Shown here one piece after another: positions 22,405 through 33,935 of a DNA stretch of 64,000 nt. The DNA lies in assembly GCA_036924085.1 (NCBI GenBank), contig JAVGWX010000012.1:31985272-32049271 (forward strand), written 5' to 3'. Each line of letters opens with the position of its first letter. The stretch's first letter is position 1. The notes under the pieces are model-generated. The model saw nothing but the letters and a program-made list of their open reading frames with translations. It did not search any database and had not been told where the DNA came from. The DNA is from Ariolimax columbianus (lineage: Eukaryota > Mollusca > Gastropoda > Stylommatophora > Arionidae). Position numbers and translations under genes: made by a program.

Positions 22405-22840
22405 CCTTCCGGTATATTTGTTTTCCAGGTACCACCACCCTCCGGTATATTTGTTTTCCAAGTACCATACCATGCGGTATATTTGTTTTCCAGGTACCAT
22501 ACCCTCCGCTATATTTGTTTTCCAGGTATCGTACCTTCCGGTATATTTGTTTTCCAGGTACCATACCCTCCGCTATATTTGTTTTCCAGGTATCGTACCC
22601 TCCGGTATATTTGTTTTCCAGGTACCAAACCCTCCGGTATATTTGTTTTCCAGGTACCGTACCCTCCGGTATATTTGTTTTCCAGGTACCGTACCCTCCG
22701 CTATATTTGTTTTCCAGGTACCGTACCCTCCGGTATATTTGTTTCCCAGGTACCATACCCTCCGGTATATTTGTTTTCCAGGTACAATGCTCTGCAGTAT
22801 ATTTGTTTTCCAGGTACAATACTCTCCAGTAAATTTGATT
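22405..22840. repeat. 32-bp array, about 13 units
   Basis: Units of ggtatatttgttttccag plus gtaccataccctcc. Since 32 is not a multiple of three, each frame reads through all three phases of the unit, yet no stop appears in any forward frame. This yields frames of up to 310 residues on plus and 235 on minus, which are artefacts. Confidence 0.94.
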
Positions 22841-23089
22841 CGGAACCTAGAACCCATTTATTATTGCACATATATTATCTCTTATTTCTTCTACAACTCC
22901 ATTTTTATCTCACACTCTCTCCTCCCTGAACTACTATCTCCATTTTCTTCTTGTCCTCCCTTTTTCTTTCCCTCCCTCTATCCCCGTTCCTGCTTCGTCA
23001 CTTTTCTTCTTTACAACCCCCCTTCATCTTCTTCACATGTCTTCTTCGCCTCTATTCTTGTTTACATCCATTCATCTTCCCCTCCTCCC

Positions 23090-24895
23090 ATAACCTCCCT
23101 TCATCTTCACCTCCGCCCATCACCTCCCTTCATCTCCACCTCCGGCCATCACCTCCCTTCCTCTCCACCTCCACCCATCACCTCCCTTCCTCTTCACCTA
23201 CACCCATCACCTCCCTTCACCTCCACTTCCACCCATCACCTCCCTTCTTCTTCACCTCCACCCATCACCTCCCTTCCTCTTCACCTCCACCACCCATGAC
23301 CTCCCTTTCTCTTCACCTACACCCATCACCTCCCTTCCTCTTCACCTCCACCCATCACCTCCCTTCCTCTTCACCTCCACCTCCACCCATCACCTCCCTT
23401 CCTCTTCACCTCCACCCATCACCTCCCTTCCTCTTCACCTCCACCCACCACCTCCCTTCCTCTTCACCTCTACCTCCACCAATCACCTCATTTCCTCTTC
23501 ACCTCCACCTCCACCCATCATTTCCCTTCACCTCCACCCATCACTTCCCTTCATCTTCACCTCCACCCATCACCTCCCTTCCTCTTCACCTTCACCTCCA
23601 CCCATCACCTCCCTTCACCTCCACCTCCGCCCATCACCTCCCATCCTCTCCACCTCCGCCCATCACCTCCCTTCCTCTTCACCTCCCTTCACCTCCACCT
23701 CCACCAATCACCTCCCTTCATTTCCACCTCAACCCATCACCTCCCTTCACCTCCACCCAACACCTCCCTTCATCTCCACCTCCACCCATCACCTCCCTTC
23801 CTCTTCACCTCCACCCATCACTTCCCTTCATCTCCACCTCCACCCATCACCTCCCTTCACCTCCACCTCCACCCATCACCTCCCTTCATCTCCACCTCCG
23901 CCCATCACCTCCCTTCACCTCCACCTCCACCCATCACCTCCCTTCATCTCCACCTCCACCCATCACCTCCCTTCCTCTTCACCTCCACCTCCGCCCATCA
24001 CCTCTCTTCCTCTCCACCTCCGCCCATCACCTCCCTTCCTCTCCACCTCCGCCCATCACCTCCCTTAATCTCCAACTTCAACCATCACCTCCCTTCCTCT
24101 CCACCTCCGCCCATCACCTCCCTTCCTCTCCACCTCCGCCCATCATCTCCACCTCCGCCCATCACCTCCCTTCCTCTCCACCTCCACCCATCTCCTCCCT
24201 TCACCTCCACCTCCGCCAATCATCTCCACCTCCGCCCATCACCTCCCTTCATCTCCACCTCCACCCATCACCTCCCTTCCTCTCCACCTCCGCCCATCAC
24301 CTCCTTTCCTCTCCACCTCCGCCCATCACCTCCCTTCCTCTTCACCTTCACCCATCACCTCCCTTCATCTCTACCTCCGCCCATCATCTCCACCCATCAC
24401 CTCCCTTCCTCTTCACCTCCACCCATCACCTCCCTTCATCTCCACCTCCACCCATCACCTCCCTTCCTCTTCACCTCCACCTCCACCTCTGCCCATCATC
24501 TCCACCTCCACCCATCACCTCCCTTCCTCTCCACCTCCACCCATCACCTCCCTTCCTCTTCACATCCACCCATCACCTCCCTTCCTCTTCACCTCCGCCC
24601 ATCACCTCCCTTCCTCTTCACCTTCACCCATCACCTCCCTTCACCTCCACCTCTGCCCATCATCTCCACCTCCACCCATCACCTCCCCTTCCTCTTCACA
24701 TTCACCCATCACCACCCTTCATCTCCACCTCCGCCCATCATCTCCACCTCCACCCATCACCTCCCTTCATCTCCACCTCCACCCATCACCTCCCTTCCTC
24801 TTCACCTCTACCCATCACCTCCCTTCCTCTTCACCTTCACCCATCACCTCCCTTCATCTTCACCTTCGCCCATCACCTCCCTTCACCTCATTTCT
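23090..24895. repeat. CCTCCACC-type degenerate minisatellite
   Basis: About 1.8 kb of variable-length units (often ~29 bp) built from catcacctccc, ttcctcttcacctcc and acctccgcc. The plus strand contains C, T and A with almost no G. TAA, TAG and TGA hardly arise, so a 648-residue Pro/Ser/His/Leu frame (22951-24897) survives. No signal peptide, domain or codon pattern supports a gene. Confidence 0.93.
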
Positions 24896-25194
24896 AATTT
24901 TATTACGCCAACGAAATAATTAAAATGAACTAAATATCTATAATTTTGATGTTTAAAAGTTCAACTTCCAACCACATGTGTGAATAGCACCGTATGCTAC
25001 ATGAACATGAGGTGTTGAGTATTCTACTCTAGAGTGATTAATGTAGAAACTATGAATAACCGATGACTCGTGAACTATCTGCAAGAGATGCCGACATAAA
25101 AATCAAAAAGGATTTATTTACATAACACACATCCGGCCTGCCATAAGCTTTGGACACAAGCAAGAAAGATATCTGTGAGTGCGTGGAATCAGTT
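24896..25194. other. Unassigned spacer
   Basis: About 300 bases of AT-rich DNA without recognised content. Confidence 0.45.
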
Positions 25195-25860
25195 AACGCT
25201 TTCTGTGCTCCTACTGTCTCTCTCTTTCTCTCCCTGTTCTCTTTCTCTCTCTGGTTCCTTCCTCTTGTCTTCTAAAGTAGTGTCTAAGACGCTTCCGGTT
25301 CTCTGCTTTGGCGTTTATTATCAGGAGTGCGGTCACGCAAGAAGGAAGTCGGTGCAGAGGGTCGGAGATAAGCGAGGTAGAGAAGAAGGGATCTGGAGAT
25401 GAAAGTAAAAACGAAGGCTGTGCAGAAAAGGACCGAGAAGTAGGGGTGGGGAAGGGGGGGGGGGAAGGGGTGAAGTTAGGAGAGATGAAAAGAGAGGAGG
25501 GATGTAAAGGGAGAAGGGACTGAAAGGAAGGAGGTGTGGAAAGGGAGGAAGGATGTAAAGGGAGGAGGGATGTAAAGGGATGGAGGATGTAAAGGGATGG
25601 AGGGATGTCAAGGGAGAAGAGATGTAAAAGGAGGAGGGATGTAAAGAGGAGAGATGTAAAGATAAGGTAATTGAAGTATACGAGAGGTAAAGATGGACAA
25701 GGTGAAAGAGATGGCAGTTGACGGAGGAGCAAGGTGAAGGAGCAGGTAAGGAGCAGAGTTCTAGGAGAAGAGAAATATATAAATTAAGAGGTGAAGGAGG
25801 AAGGAGGGATTTGAAGAAGGAAGGAAGAAGAGAGGAAGAAGGAGGGAGGTGAAGTAATAA
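25195..25860. repeat. CT-rich then GA-rich low complexity
   Basis: A CT-rich run (25215-25262) is followed by purine-rich DNA with a degenerate ggagggatgtaaag repeat (about 25495-25665) and G-runs at about 25448-25468. Minus-strand Ser/Leu/Pro frames are composition artefacts. Confidence 0.85.
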
Positions 25861-26029
25861 GGCGATGCATGCGGTAGGTTAAGGAGGAAGAAAATGAAGG
25901 AGCAGGGAGGTGATACAAAGGCATGCGCAACCTCTGATCACCTGACACAGCAAGAGCCCAGCTATGCTTTCTAGAGTAGCACAGAGGGCACTCATCAAGT
26001 AGGAGGCTATTAGCCATAAAATTATGAGT

Positions 26030-26995
26030 GCAAGCTTTAAAGACAAAAAACAAGAATAGTAATAAGAATATTATGCAGTGCTATTGCCACAACACACTAG
26101 GACGAAAACTAGAACCAACAAATATAACGAGCTGCAACAGGCCCTTGGTGCACAAAGATAAAGACCTCATAATACAGACGAAGGACGTCAATGCAAAAGT
26201 GGGAACAGACACCCTGGGTTTGAACAGATTATGGGAAGACAAGCAATGGGACAGGTGAAGAAGACGAGAAGTGTTTGCAGAGCAATGCGCGTTACACAAA
26301 ATGATCATCGGAGGAAGTGTGTTACCACAAAGCCACATAAAAATCACCAGACTGGATTACAGAAAACCAGATTGACCATGTATGTGGCAGTAGTGTTCAG
26401 AGGTAACCGTTGAGCAAGGTACAGAAGCATCCTCAGGCACTCATTACATTGCTGTCGGTGCCAGGCATGATATTCAACAGAATCGTTTTGAACAGATTAA
26501 AAGACGAAGTAGATAGAAAGCTCCGAGAGGGACAAATGCGATCCCGCCAGGGAAGATCATGCACAGAGAGGGACAAATACGATTCCGTCAAGGAAGATCA
26601 TGCACAGAGAGGGACAAATGCGATTCCGCCAGGGAAGACCACGCACAGAGAGGGACAAATGCGATTCCGCCAGGGAAGATTGTGCACAGATAATATGACT
26701 GCTCCTCGCATTACAGTAGAACAAACTATTGAATGGAAAATATCCCTATACGCAAGATACATAGACCGAGTAAAGATATCTGACATGGTGGATTGGAACA
26801 CTCTTTGACTGCTGTAGAGACACGATGTGATACCAGAGAAGTACATAACCTTAACAGAGTATGTTCGAAGATACCGTTAGAAGGGTGGTACATGAATGGG
26901 TACTGGCTGTTTGCTTCGGAGGGCAGACAGGGCCAGGGATGAAAACATGTTAGAGTGGAGCAATCAACATCCACTGGAACAACAACCTAAGTTAA
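26030..26995 (+). mobile_element. RTE-like LINE fragment: endonuclease end plus RT start
   Basis: Three plus-strand pieces follow one another. First, DVNAKVGTDTLGLNRLW, then REVFAEQCALHKMIIGGS, then HIKITRLDYRKPD, which matches the C-terminal half of an AP-type endonuclease (GDxNAKxG, FxExCxLxxLxIGG, HKxTW). Second, from about 26410, ALITLLSVPGMIFNRIVLNRL and VDRKLREGQMRSRQGRSCT, which is the fingers region of RT (usually ITLLSVxGKxFNRxxLxRL, QxGFRxxRSCxDQ). Third, ITVEQTIEW, then ISDMVDWNTL and VIPEKYI, continuing RT. The catalytic FADD motif is not reached. The RT part is interrupted by a 41-bp array, and several stops occur on both sides. Confidence 0.82.
26529..26692. repeat. 41-bp array, 4 units, inside RT
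   Basis: Four 41-bp units begin gggacaaatgcgattccg at 26529, 26570, 26611 and 26652. They duplicate the RT codons for GQMRxRQGRxCT. Three extra units add 123 bases (41 codons), so the frame after the array is the same as before it and the open frame 26410-26808 passes through. Confidence 0.93.
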
Positions 26996-27111
26996 GAAAA
27001 TGAGTTTGACAGAATAGAACACACAATGAGTAAGGTACCGTCCAATATAGTTACGCATACTTCACATAAAATCCGCAGGGGAAGGAAAAAGAGGGGTAGA
27101 TATAACAATTC

Positions 27112-27278
27112 CCAGCCGAAGACGGATGTGTCGGACCGAAAAGTGCACATATCGCAGTAAAGCTGTAAACTAATGACACAACGCATTCCGTTCTCTGGAC
27201 TACATCCTGCTACTTGCAAAGCTCTGTTCAGAGCTTGGCAGCGGGAGGTTGAGAACGAACACAGAAGAAGAGAAAAAG
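27112..27278 (+). mobile_element. Short retroposon family L, short form with TSD
   Basis: It carries ccagccgaagacggatg, tcggaccgaaaagtgcac, cattccgttctctggac, acatcctgctacttgcaaag and gcgggaggttgagaacg, with a GAAGAAG tail. A perfect 10-bp target duplication (ataacaattc) lies at 27102-27111 and 27279-27288. The duplication shows that this short form inserted as such. Confidence 0.85.
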
Positions 27279-27319
27279 ATAACAATTCAAGAAGAAGATA
27301 ATGTGAGAGGGAACTACGA

Positions 27320-27415
27320 TTAAATGGTTATATCTGGAGAAAGCCAGGACCGTGTAGGCTGGAGAGATATTGTCAGTGGCCTATGAGCCGAGAGAAGCTG
27401 TGGGCTTTGATTGAT
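27320..27415 (+). mobile_element. LINE 3' terminal scrap
   Basis: The plus-strand frame reads ESQDRVGWRDIVSGL, then a stop, then AERSCGL and a stop, followed by ttgattgattg. This is the usual extreme C-terminus of an RTE-like LINE with a (TTGA)n tail. Only about 95 bases are recognisable. Confidence 0.55.
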
Positions 27416-27730
27416 TGAAGAGTCCAGCGTATAGCATTACCACCGTGTGACTGTTCTTACCAGCAGAAGTGGTGAGGTGGAATGGAAGTCCCTGCCACTT
27501 GAAGGACATAATGTCCTAGGTAGATTCGGCCATTAAACCACAGGTGGTTACCAATCTAGGAGAATGGGTACTGACTTCAAACCGTCTGATGTCGGTCAAC
27601 GACCAACGAGAGTTAACGGGAGTGCAAGGATTTGCTGAACGCGAATGTGTCTACAGTGAGTGGTCAGGCCGGCATGCCTCAATATCGAAGTCTAACTGTA
27701 AAATGTGGCATATGGTATCTTATACTCAAT
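27416..27730. other. Unassigned spacer
   Basis: About 315 bases with no recognised content. Confidence 0.4.
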
Positions 27731-28106
27731 GGAACAAACAAATAAACAAACAAACAAACGAAGGAAAAGGCGATGAAAGGTTAGAAGGAAAAATGCGTAA
27801 AGGAAAAGAAGGAGAAGTAATAACAATGATGAATAGAAAACAGAGAAAAAGAACAGGAGAATTGGACGATGAATATGCACAAGAATAAGACAAAAGAGGA
27901 AGGACAAGAATGAGTAGGAAAAGGAGGAGGTGGAGAAACAAGAGGAGGAGAAAAAGAAGTAGGGGATGAGGAAGAAGATGGTGATGGTGAACTAGTAGAC
28001 GATATTAAGAACAACATAACACAGCAAAGAAGAAAGTAGAAACAGCGGGACAAAGAAGAAGAAGAAGAAGAAGAAGAAGAAGAAGAAGAAGAAGAAGAAG
28101 AAGAAG

Positions 28107-28168
<62 letters not shown>

Positions 28169-28170
28169 GT
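27731..28170. repeat. AAAC, GAA and CAA repeat region
   Basis: A short (CAAA)n run (about 27736-27760), purine-rich DNA, then (GAA)n at 28057-28107 followed directly by (CAA)n to about 28168. The minus-strand poly-Cys/Ser/Val/Leu frames are artefacts. Confidence 0.92.
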
Positions 28171-28469
28171 AGAAGAACAAGAAGAACATAACAAGAACAT
28201 AGAAAAGGACGAGGAAGACTCACCTGAGAACATACTGTCCCCTTGAGCCTGTATGGTTTGGACCAGAACATTGAGGAGTACAAATCCTGCTAACATCGCC
28301 GACCACCTTGGCCGGCGCCACCTGAGAATATGGAAAGGATAAGATCAGACACACGCCAACGGACACCCACATCGGTATAGGTAGACAATATACTTCACAC
28401 TTCCATCCACTTGTGCTGCTAAAAAAATCAATGAAAGCCTTTTTAGCTACCTGTGGTGCACAAATGTGC

Positions 28470-28700
28470 GACGTACTAACAGCGATATCCTTTTTCAGCG
28501 TAATCCCCGTATCCTTTAGGTTTGTCTGTAGATCTGTATCCCGTGTGTTTTTGCCTGCCTCTACTTCTCTTGCCCTGGTGATTCCAGAACAGAGACTGCC
28601 TTGTAATGGTATTAGCTGGTTTCTTCAATGTGTGTCGTATCCACGCCAGCGTCTTGACCTCACGTCGTGTTCCAGTGATGTTTGTCTGGTTCTTTCCCAC
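28470..28700 (-). mobile_element. LINE 3' end, C-terminal coding
   Basis: The minus-strand frame encodes [40 protein letters not shown] and SRGRQKHT. It matches the familiar LINE C-terminal order (RxxxKTxxWIRHTLRKP, ITRQALxWNPQGKRxRGRP). It is the reference in this window for the 21-bp array at 1764-2509 and for the copy at 35145-35270. An (AC)n run follows at about 28746-28776. Confidence 0.8.
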
Positions 28701-28742
28701 AATTACACATTATTGCGCCTACACACACGCCCACACGTACGT

Positions 28743-28744
<2 letters not shown>

Positions 28745-28776
<32 letters not shown>
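28745..28776. repeat. (AC)n microsatellite
   Basis: About sixteen AC dinucleotides. Confidence 0.95.
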
Positions 28777-28778
<2 letters not shown>

Positions 28779-28889
28779 TAAGACAGAACTGATGGCAACA
28801 AGAAAAACAGTCAAATAACATGGTTAATAACCCTTAAATAGATCAGAAACTGGTCAGCCCATTGTGGGGTTTAGATCTTCAAGAAACAC

Positions 28890-29010
28890 ATACCTAGTCA
28901 TCAACTATTGACCTGTTTAAACCAAGTCATCAAACATTGACCTGTGTATACCAAGTCACCAAACATTGACCTGTTTATACCAAGTCATCAAACATTGACC
29001 TGTTTATATC
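28890..29010. repeat. 29-bp array, 4 units
   Basis: Units of caagtcatcaaacattgacc plus tgtttatac, with small variants. Confidence 0.92.
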
Positions 29011-29024
29011 TTTTAAAGTTTGTG

Positions 29025-29150
29025 TTGCTTCACGTTCGACTTGGTGGAGTAGCCAGTTCCATACCAAACCCTCCTCAACCGACTCTCACGACATGCATAG
29101 CAGGTTACAGTGTTTTTATTCTTTATTCTCCGTTCGAGCCCCGTTACACT
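29025..29150 (+). repeat. Dispersed repeat shared with 7945-8055
   Basis: Shared words in order are gtagccag, aaaccctcctc or its variant, tcacgacatgc, caggttacagtgttttta and cgagccccg. It is about 110 bases in both places, with moderate divergence. No coding potential was seen and the class is unknown. Confidence 0.55.
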
Positions 29151-29436
29151 CGAGCAAGTATGGGTCAGCTATAACTTATACGACACAGCTACGCTAAATT
29201 ACCCATAGTACCTCATCTTTTTGTACCTGTTTTCATTTTTGTCCCTGATGAAGGCCGTTTGGTCGTAACGTACCGTTGTCCCGATGTGCTATGATGAGCC
29301 AGCCATATTTGTCCTTATTGTGAAGGTCAAGTAATAACCTTAATAGGGCATATTCTGCTCAAACAAAATAATATTGTTACTTTTGACTCCCCTCATATAA
29401 CAATTAACCGTCGTAGAGAGCCGAAGTTGTCTTTAT

Positions 29437-29453
29437 GGGGGGGGGGGGGGGGG
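29437..29453. repeat. Poly-G run (17)
   Basis: Seventeen consecutive G. Other G-runs of about 9-15 bases occur near 53702, 54490, 60718 and 62335. Confidence 0.9.
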
Positions 29454-29861
29454 AGAGTATGTTACGTCGGCTGTTGAATCTTTTCCCTGTTCTATAATTT
29501 AAGTTAAGCCATCTATCCATTGGCTTTACTCGTGTCCTGTAAACAAGTCTTTTTGTGTAGTGTCAGTACAGTGGTTGCACTCTTATGAGATGACCAATGC
29601 ACGTATTTTGTTTGCCTTGTTATGTATTCAGCCGAAGTGGTGGCTTCCACAAAATATCGAATGTCATTATTTGTTTTTCCATCTCACTTGATGAAATAAT
29701 GTAATTTAGTGTTCGTGACAGTTGAAAAGTCGCAGCCGATGCTTTCTAATATCAAGTTATAAGTTCACTATCAAGCCTTCCATCTTCTGTAAAACCCAGG
29801 TACTTGGATTTGTGGCTCTGTTCATATTATTGCTGGATGTCTAAGCTGAATATTACTTATA

Positions 29862-29995
29862 ACACTGAAAACATTGCCTGTGACATGAAAAACGTCAATC
29901 TTTAAACATTGAAAACATTTCCTGTGACATGAAAAACGTCAATCTTTAAACATTGGAAACATTGCCTGTGACATGAAAAACGTCAATCTTTACTA
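29862..29995. repeat. 44-bp array, 3 units
   Basis: Units of attgaaaacattgcctgtga plus catgaaaaacgtcaatctttaaac, nearly identical to each other. Confidence 0.92.
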
Positions 29996-31589
29996 ATTGA
30001 TTCGTCCTGAACATGAAAATGGCAGTACAATTTGTCGTTTGGCTACTGGGATAAATAGATTTTGATGTAAAACTGCTCAATCCGGATTGTATATATGGGT
30101 AATCATTTGGTATTTCTATCTTCACTTTCCGTCACAATGCATTAGCCGGCCATATACACAACGCCTCTGACTAATGCAATGCAGTTGAGTGTTCACATCA
30201 GGCTGCGATCGTTGATGACAATGATTTAGTAGTTAGTTGTAAACGAAGTCTCGTGTGATAAGCAATTCAGTTTAGCGACCCTAATTTACCTCTTCGTTGG
30301 AAGTACAAAATCAATCATCCCTGCCGTGTTATTGTACCTTGCTACTGTGCTAATACCGAAGACAGCTTTTGCTACATTAGTAGTTAATTTACATTTCCTA
30401 GCCTGAAACGGAACATCACTCCGATAATGAGATTGTCGTGTGAGATTTATTTCGAATACAAGATTGGTGACCGAACAAGACGCGGGCCCTACACATATGC
30501 TACAGTACGTGTGCAGGAAATCTTCCAAAGTCGCTGAAAACAAGAAATCATAAAAGTGACGATGCCATTTGTTGTTCCTGTGGTGTGAATAGAGCCGAGC
30601 AATAACCTAAATAATAGTTACCCTTTAATGGTTTCTGCAGGCATCACAGGAAAAATAAGTGGACAATAGTGTACCAGAATATAACATCTGGTATCTCGCC
30701 AGTTCGGCACGCGACGGACATCCTGCTCCAAATGAATGTTCTATTGAATAAGGCGATGAGAATCGAGCCAAACCAAGATCGGGTTATCCGTAGCCTTCCC
30801 ACTGTCAGTTTATGATCCATACGTCTGTTACGAAGCCACATATTCTCGACAAGAAGAACTGACTTGTTCGTGACAAGAGATGTCCAAAGCAAAGAGAGTT
30901 ACCTGTATCAGGTTATAAACAAGGAAATCCTCTCAACGGAAACGATCCAAAGTTTTGCAGTCGTCCCGAGCAGTTTGTTCCAGCTTGAGAATGGTAGGTG
31001 ACATTGTGTTGTGACTTGATGTAAATGTTCTGGTAAATGCTCCTGAAATCAACCGTGACCCACAAGTATGGCGGTTGGTGGCTTAGTCTTAATCGACTTG
31101 TATTTCTACAGGTCCCAGCTCTGCCATGTGCTGGATGTAGCCGGAGGAGGATTTCTTACTTAGCGGGCTAGGCTCGAGCAGCTTATTACTCCACTGAGTT
31201 GGGACAAGTGCAGCGGCTGGTGGTAATCGGATATGCGAGTCAATCGCAATAGACTCAAACGCTATAGCAAAGTAGACCTGCAGCCTGCTAGACGTCATCT
31301 ATACTGCTCTTATCAAACCACTTAACCATGGTTGGTGATGCATATCACACAGTTAGTCTCCTCTTACGACATGCTCTCTTTGAGGCAATAGTGCTATTCG
31401 TGTACTTATCATACAAAAGATCCCGGCAGACAACTCGGGAATATCGGATTGGTCTTGTACAACTTTACATTGAGTCTCATGTCGGTGTGGCTGCACAACG
31501 AAATATGACTTGCAATCGGACACCCTGTGTTGATGAAAGAATCCAGAGGTAACCTAATAGTGCTCTTCAACGGCCTTCGATACAGCAAG
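29996..31589. other. Unassigned DNA upstream of unknown-family pseudogene
   Basis: About 1.6 kb. No motif was recognised on either strand. It could hold the diverged N-terminal part of the pseudogene that follows, but no reading frame supports that. Confidence 0.4.
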
Positions 31590-32290
31590 TGACTTGTATC
31601 TCTGTTGTGACCTCAATGACGTGGCTCCGTTGGTTCATCTGCATCTTGGGTACACGAAGATCTGTATCTATTCTGAATATGATATCCGAGCAAAGACTTT
31701 ACGCTACGAGAAGAGACTGACCTCAGAGAAAACCTATGAAGATCGGAGAGAAACATTTGAAGCACCCAACACTGGCAGAAACGCACAAGATCATACTACC
31801 ACCCCTACACATTAAACACAGTGTGGTGAGAAACCTAGTCAAAGCCGTAGACTGTACTGGATCAACTTGCAAGTACTTGACTGACAAATTCCCTCATCTC
31901 AGCGAACCGAAAACTAAAGAGATCATTTGTTTCGGTCCTCAGGTCCGCGAATTCTTTAGAGAGGAGATGTCAGACACGCTGATAGACGGTGACGAGGAAA
32001 GGCGCTTGGGATGAGATTCGTTTGGTCTCAAGTTTCTCTGGAATGTTATGCAGAAAACTATGAGGACATGTTGTCTCTGTATCAAACTTAATTGCAATAT
32101 GTCCTTAAAGATCCATTTTCTCCATTCCAACTTGGATCTCTACCCGACAACTGTGGCATGGTTGGGAAAGCGCACGGCGAACGCATTGACCAGGACGATG
32201 TCACGATGGAGAAACGAAACCAGAAGGGCTGATTCACTTTAATATTGGCTGACTACTGTTGGAAGTTTGGCAGCCACGGTCCCGAGCAGC
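31590..32290 (+). pseudogene. Decayed copy of multi-copy protein family of unknown function
   Basis: Plus-strand frames give a consistent protein broken by frameshifts. The order is CDLNDVAPLVHLHLGYTK (31606-31660 region), then ILPPLHIKHSVVRNLVKAVD, LTDKFPHLSEPKTKEI, CFGPQVREFFREEM, a gap with a stop, then LNCNMSLKIHFLHSNLDLYP, and in another frame NCGMVGKAHGERIDQD, VTMEKRNQKG and ILADYCW. From memory, uncharacterised invertebrate proteins occurring in many copies share this order (GDLK.VA..LGLQLGYTK, LPPLHIKLG..KNFVKA, GPQIRE, CNMSLKIHFLHSHLDFFP, DEHGERFHQD, MEKRYQG, MLADYCW). Their function and mobile-element status are not known to me. The copy has at least two frameshifts and several stops, so it is non-functional. 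Confidence 0.65.
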
Positions 32291-32569
32291 TATACGAGCG
32301 ACCGATAAAATAATTTCTCATTAATTCATTGCGGATTTCTCAGCAATTGCGGCCAATTTGACGATTTTGTGGGCAAATTTGAGTTTACTGCGTTCAGATC
32401 TTTAAGCAATGGCTGCATTTATCTCAGAGACATGCCTTTTTTCAACACGTTATGCCCGGTGTTTTAATAACTCGTATATTAGTCCACGATATATTTTTGA
32501 ACCAGAGCTTATATTTTATGGTTGGGGCCCAAATCCTTAACGGAAAATAAACTCAAACCAATTTTTGCA

Positions 32570-33036
32570 TTTTTATGTAAAATCAATTTTTGTATTTATG
32601 TATTCAATATATATTTTTTTTAATTTTTAGTTTTACCAATTTAATTTTTATAGCTCTGATCTATTCTTGTGTTAGCAGTTCATACATATTTTTGTATTGA
32701 TAGTTCCTACTTATTTGTCCATAATTGGAGCCAATATTTGTATTTATAATTATCAACTATTTGTGTATTTATAGTTCCAAACTATTTTTGCATTTATAGT
32801 TCTTTACTATTTCTGTATTGAAAGTTCCTACTTATTTGTCCATAATTGGAGCCAATATTTGTATTTATAATTATCAACTATTTGTGTATTTATAGTTCTA
32901 AACTATTTTTGCATTTACAGTTCTGTACTATGTATTTATTTCCATATACATACATGTATATACATTTATAGTTCCTACATATGTATGTAATATAGTTCCT
33001 ACATATGTATGTATTTATAGTTCCTACTTATATGTG
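32570..33036. repeat. AT-rich degenerate array, left part
   Basis: Irregular units built around tttgtatttatagttcc and aactatt, strongly AT-rich. The same motif resumes after the mariner (33753-33935), so the array was split by the insertion. Confidence 0.8.
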
Positions 33037-33752
33037 TACGAGGTGTGATCAAAACGTATCCGACCTTCATTTTTTCGCGTAAATAAATGCAGTATGGGTG
33101 TTTTCCTTCGGTAGAGAACTAAAGAGGACCGTAATGTGCATGCGTCAGTTTTTTCCACCTGCTAATGCGACAGTCGCTGGCAGTCAGCCTTTCAGTGTTG
33201 AGTGTAGCGATGACCAGTCAAATTTTTATTCACACCGAAATAACGAAAAGAATTGAGTCATGTTGACCGTTTTCTTTGATTCCCCATCACAAGTACGCAC
33301 CATAACGTCAACATATTACCAAAGAGAACTGCCTGGGGATCATCCGAAGCCTTTGTGATGCTGTTCGGCGCAAATGATCGGACTTGTGCACAACAGAGAC
33401 TTATCAGCCCCATCATCACAACGCACCCGCCACTACTTCGCATCTGATTAAAAATGTCTTGGCCAAACACAACATTCCTCTGGTTCGACAGGCTAACTAT
33501 TATCCCGATATGGCTCCTTGCTATTTGTGAATGTTTCCCAAGCAGAAAGTTCAGCTGATAAGGCTCCGATTTGAGTTACAAGAAGATCCAGCTGTACTCC
33601 ATTCCTGAAATGTTTCCAACAAAAGCTGGGCCGCTGGGAGAATTGTGTTTAGTCCCACGGATAGTACTTTGAAGGGATTAGGGTTTCACACCTCCAGGAG
33701 AGTTATTGTATTTTTCCGGCTCAAAGGTCAGATACTTTTTGAACACACCTTG
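33037..33752 (+). mobile_element. Mariner-like transposon with terminal inverted repeats
   Basis: The ends form a 27-bp imperfect inverted repeat: aggtgtgatcaaaacg onward at 33041-33067, and its complement ending 33750 (24 of 27 match). Inside, plus-strand frames read ITKENCLGIIRSLCDAVRRK, HHHNAPATTSHLIKNVLAKH, VRQANYYPDMAPCYL and MFPKQK, a DD34D mariner transposase. The catalytic Asp of the usual HHDNAP is His here, and the usual CD after PDMAP is CY. Two catalytic acids are thus lost, in addition to stops. TA lies next to the left end, as expected of mariner targets. Confidence 0.85.
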
Positions 33753-33935
33753 AATCTATATTTGCCACATACATTTGCATTTATAGCTCTAAACTAAATG
33801 TATATTTATAATTGCGACTTATATCCCTTTTATATGTCCTACTTATTTTTATACTTATAGTTCCAAATTATATTTGTATTTATATTTTCAACCACGTCTG
33901 CATTTAGTTCCGACCTTATTTACCCCATATATTTT
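33753..33935. repeat. AT-rich degenerate array, right part
   Basis: Continuation of the tatttatagttcc-type array beyond the mariner insertion. Confidence 0.75.

Noticed and set aside
22951..24897. 648-residue Pro/Ser/His-rich open frame
   Set aside because: It arises from a G-poor degenerate repeat in which stop codons rarely form. There is no start context, domain or neighbouring gene.
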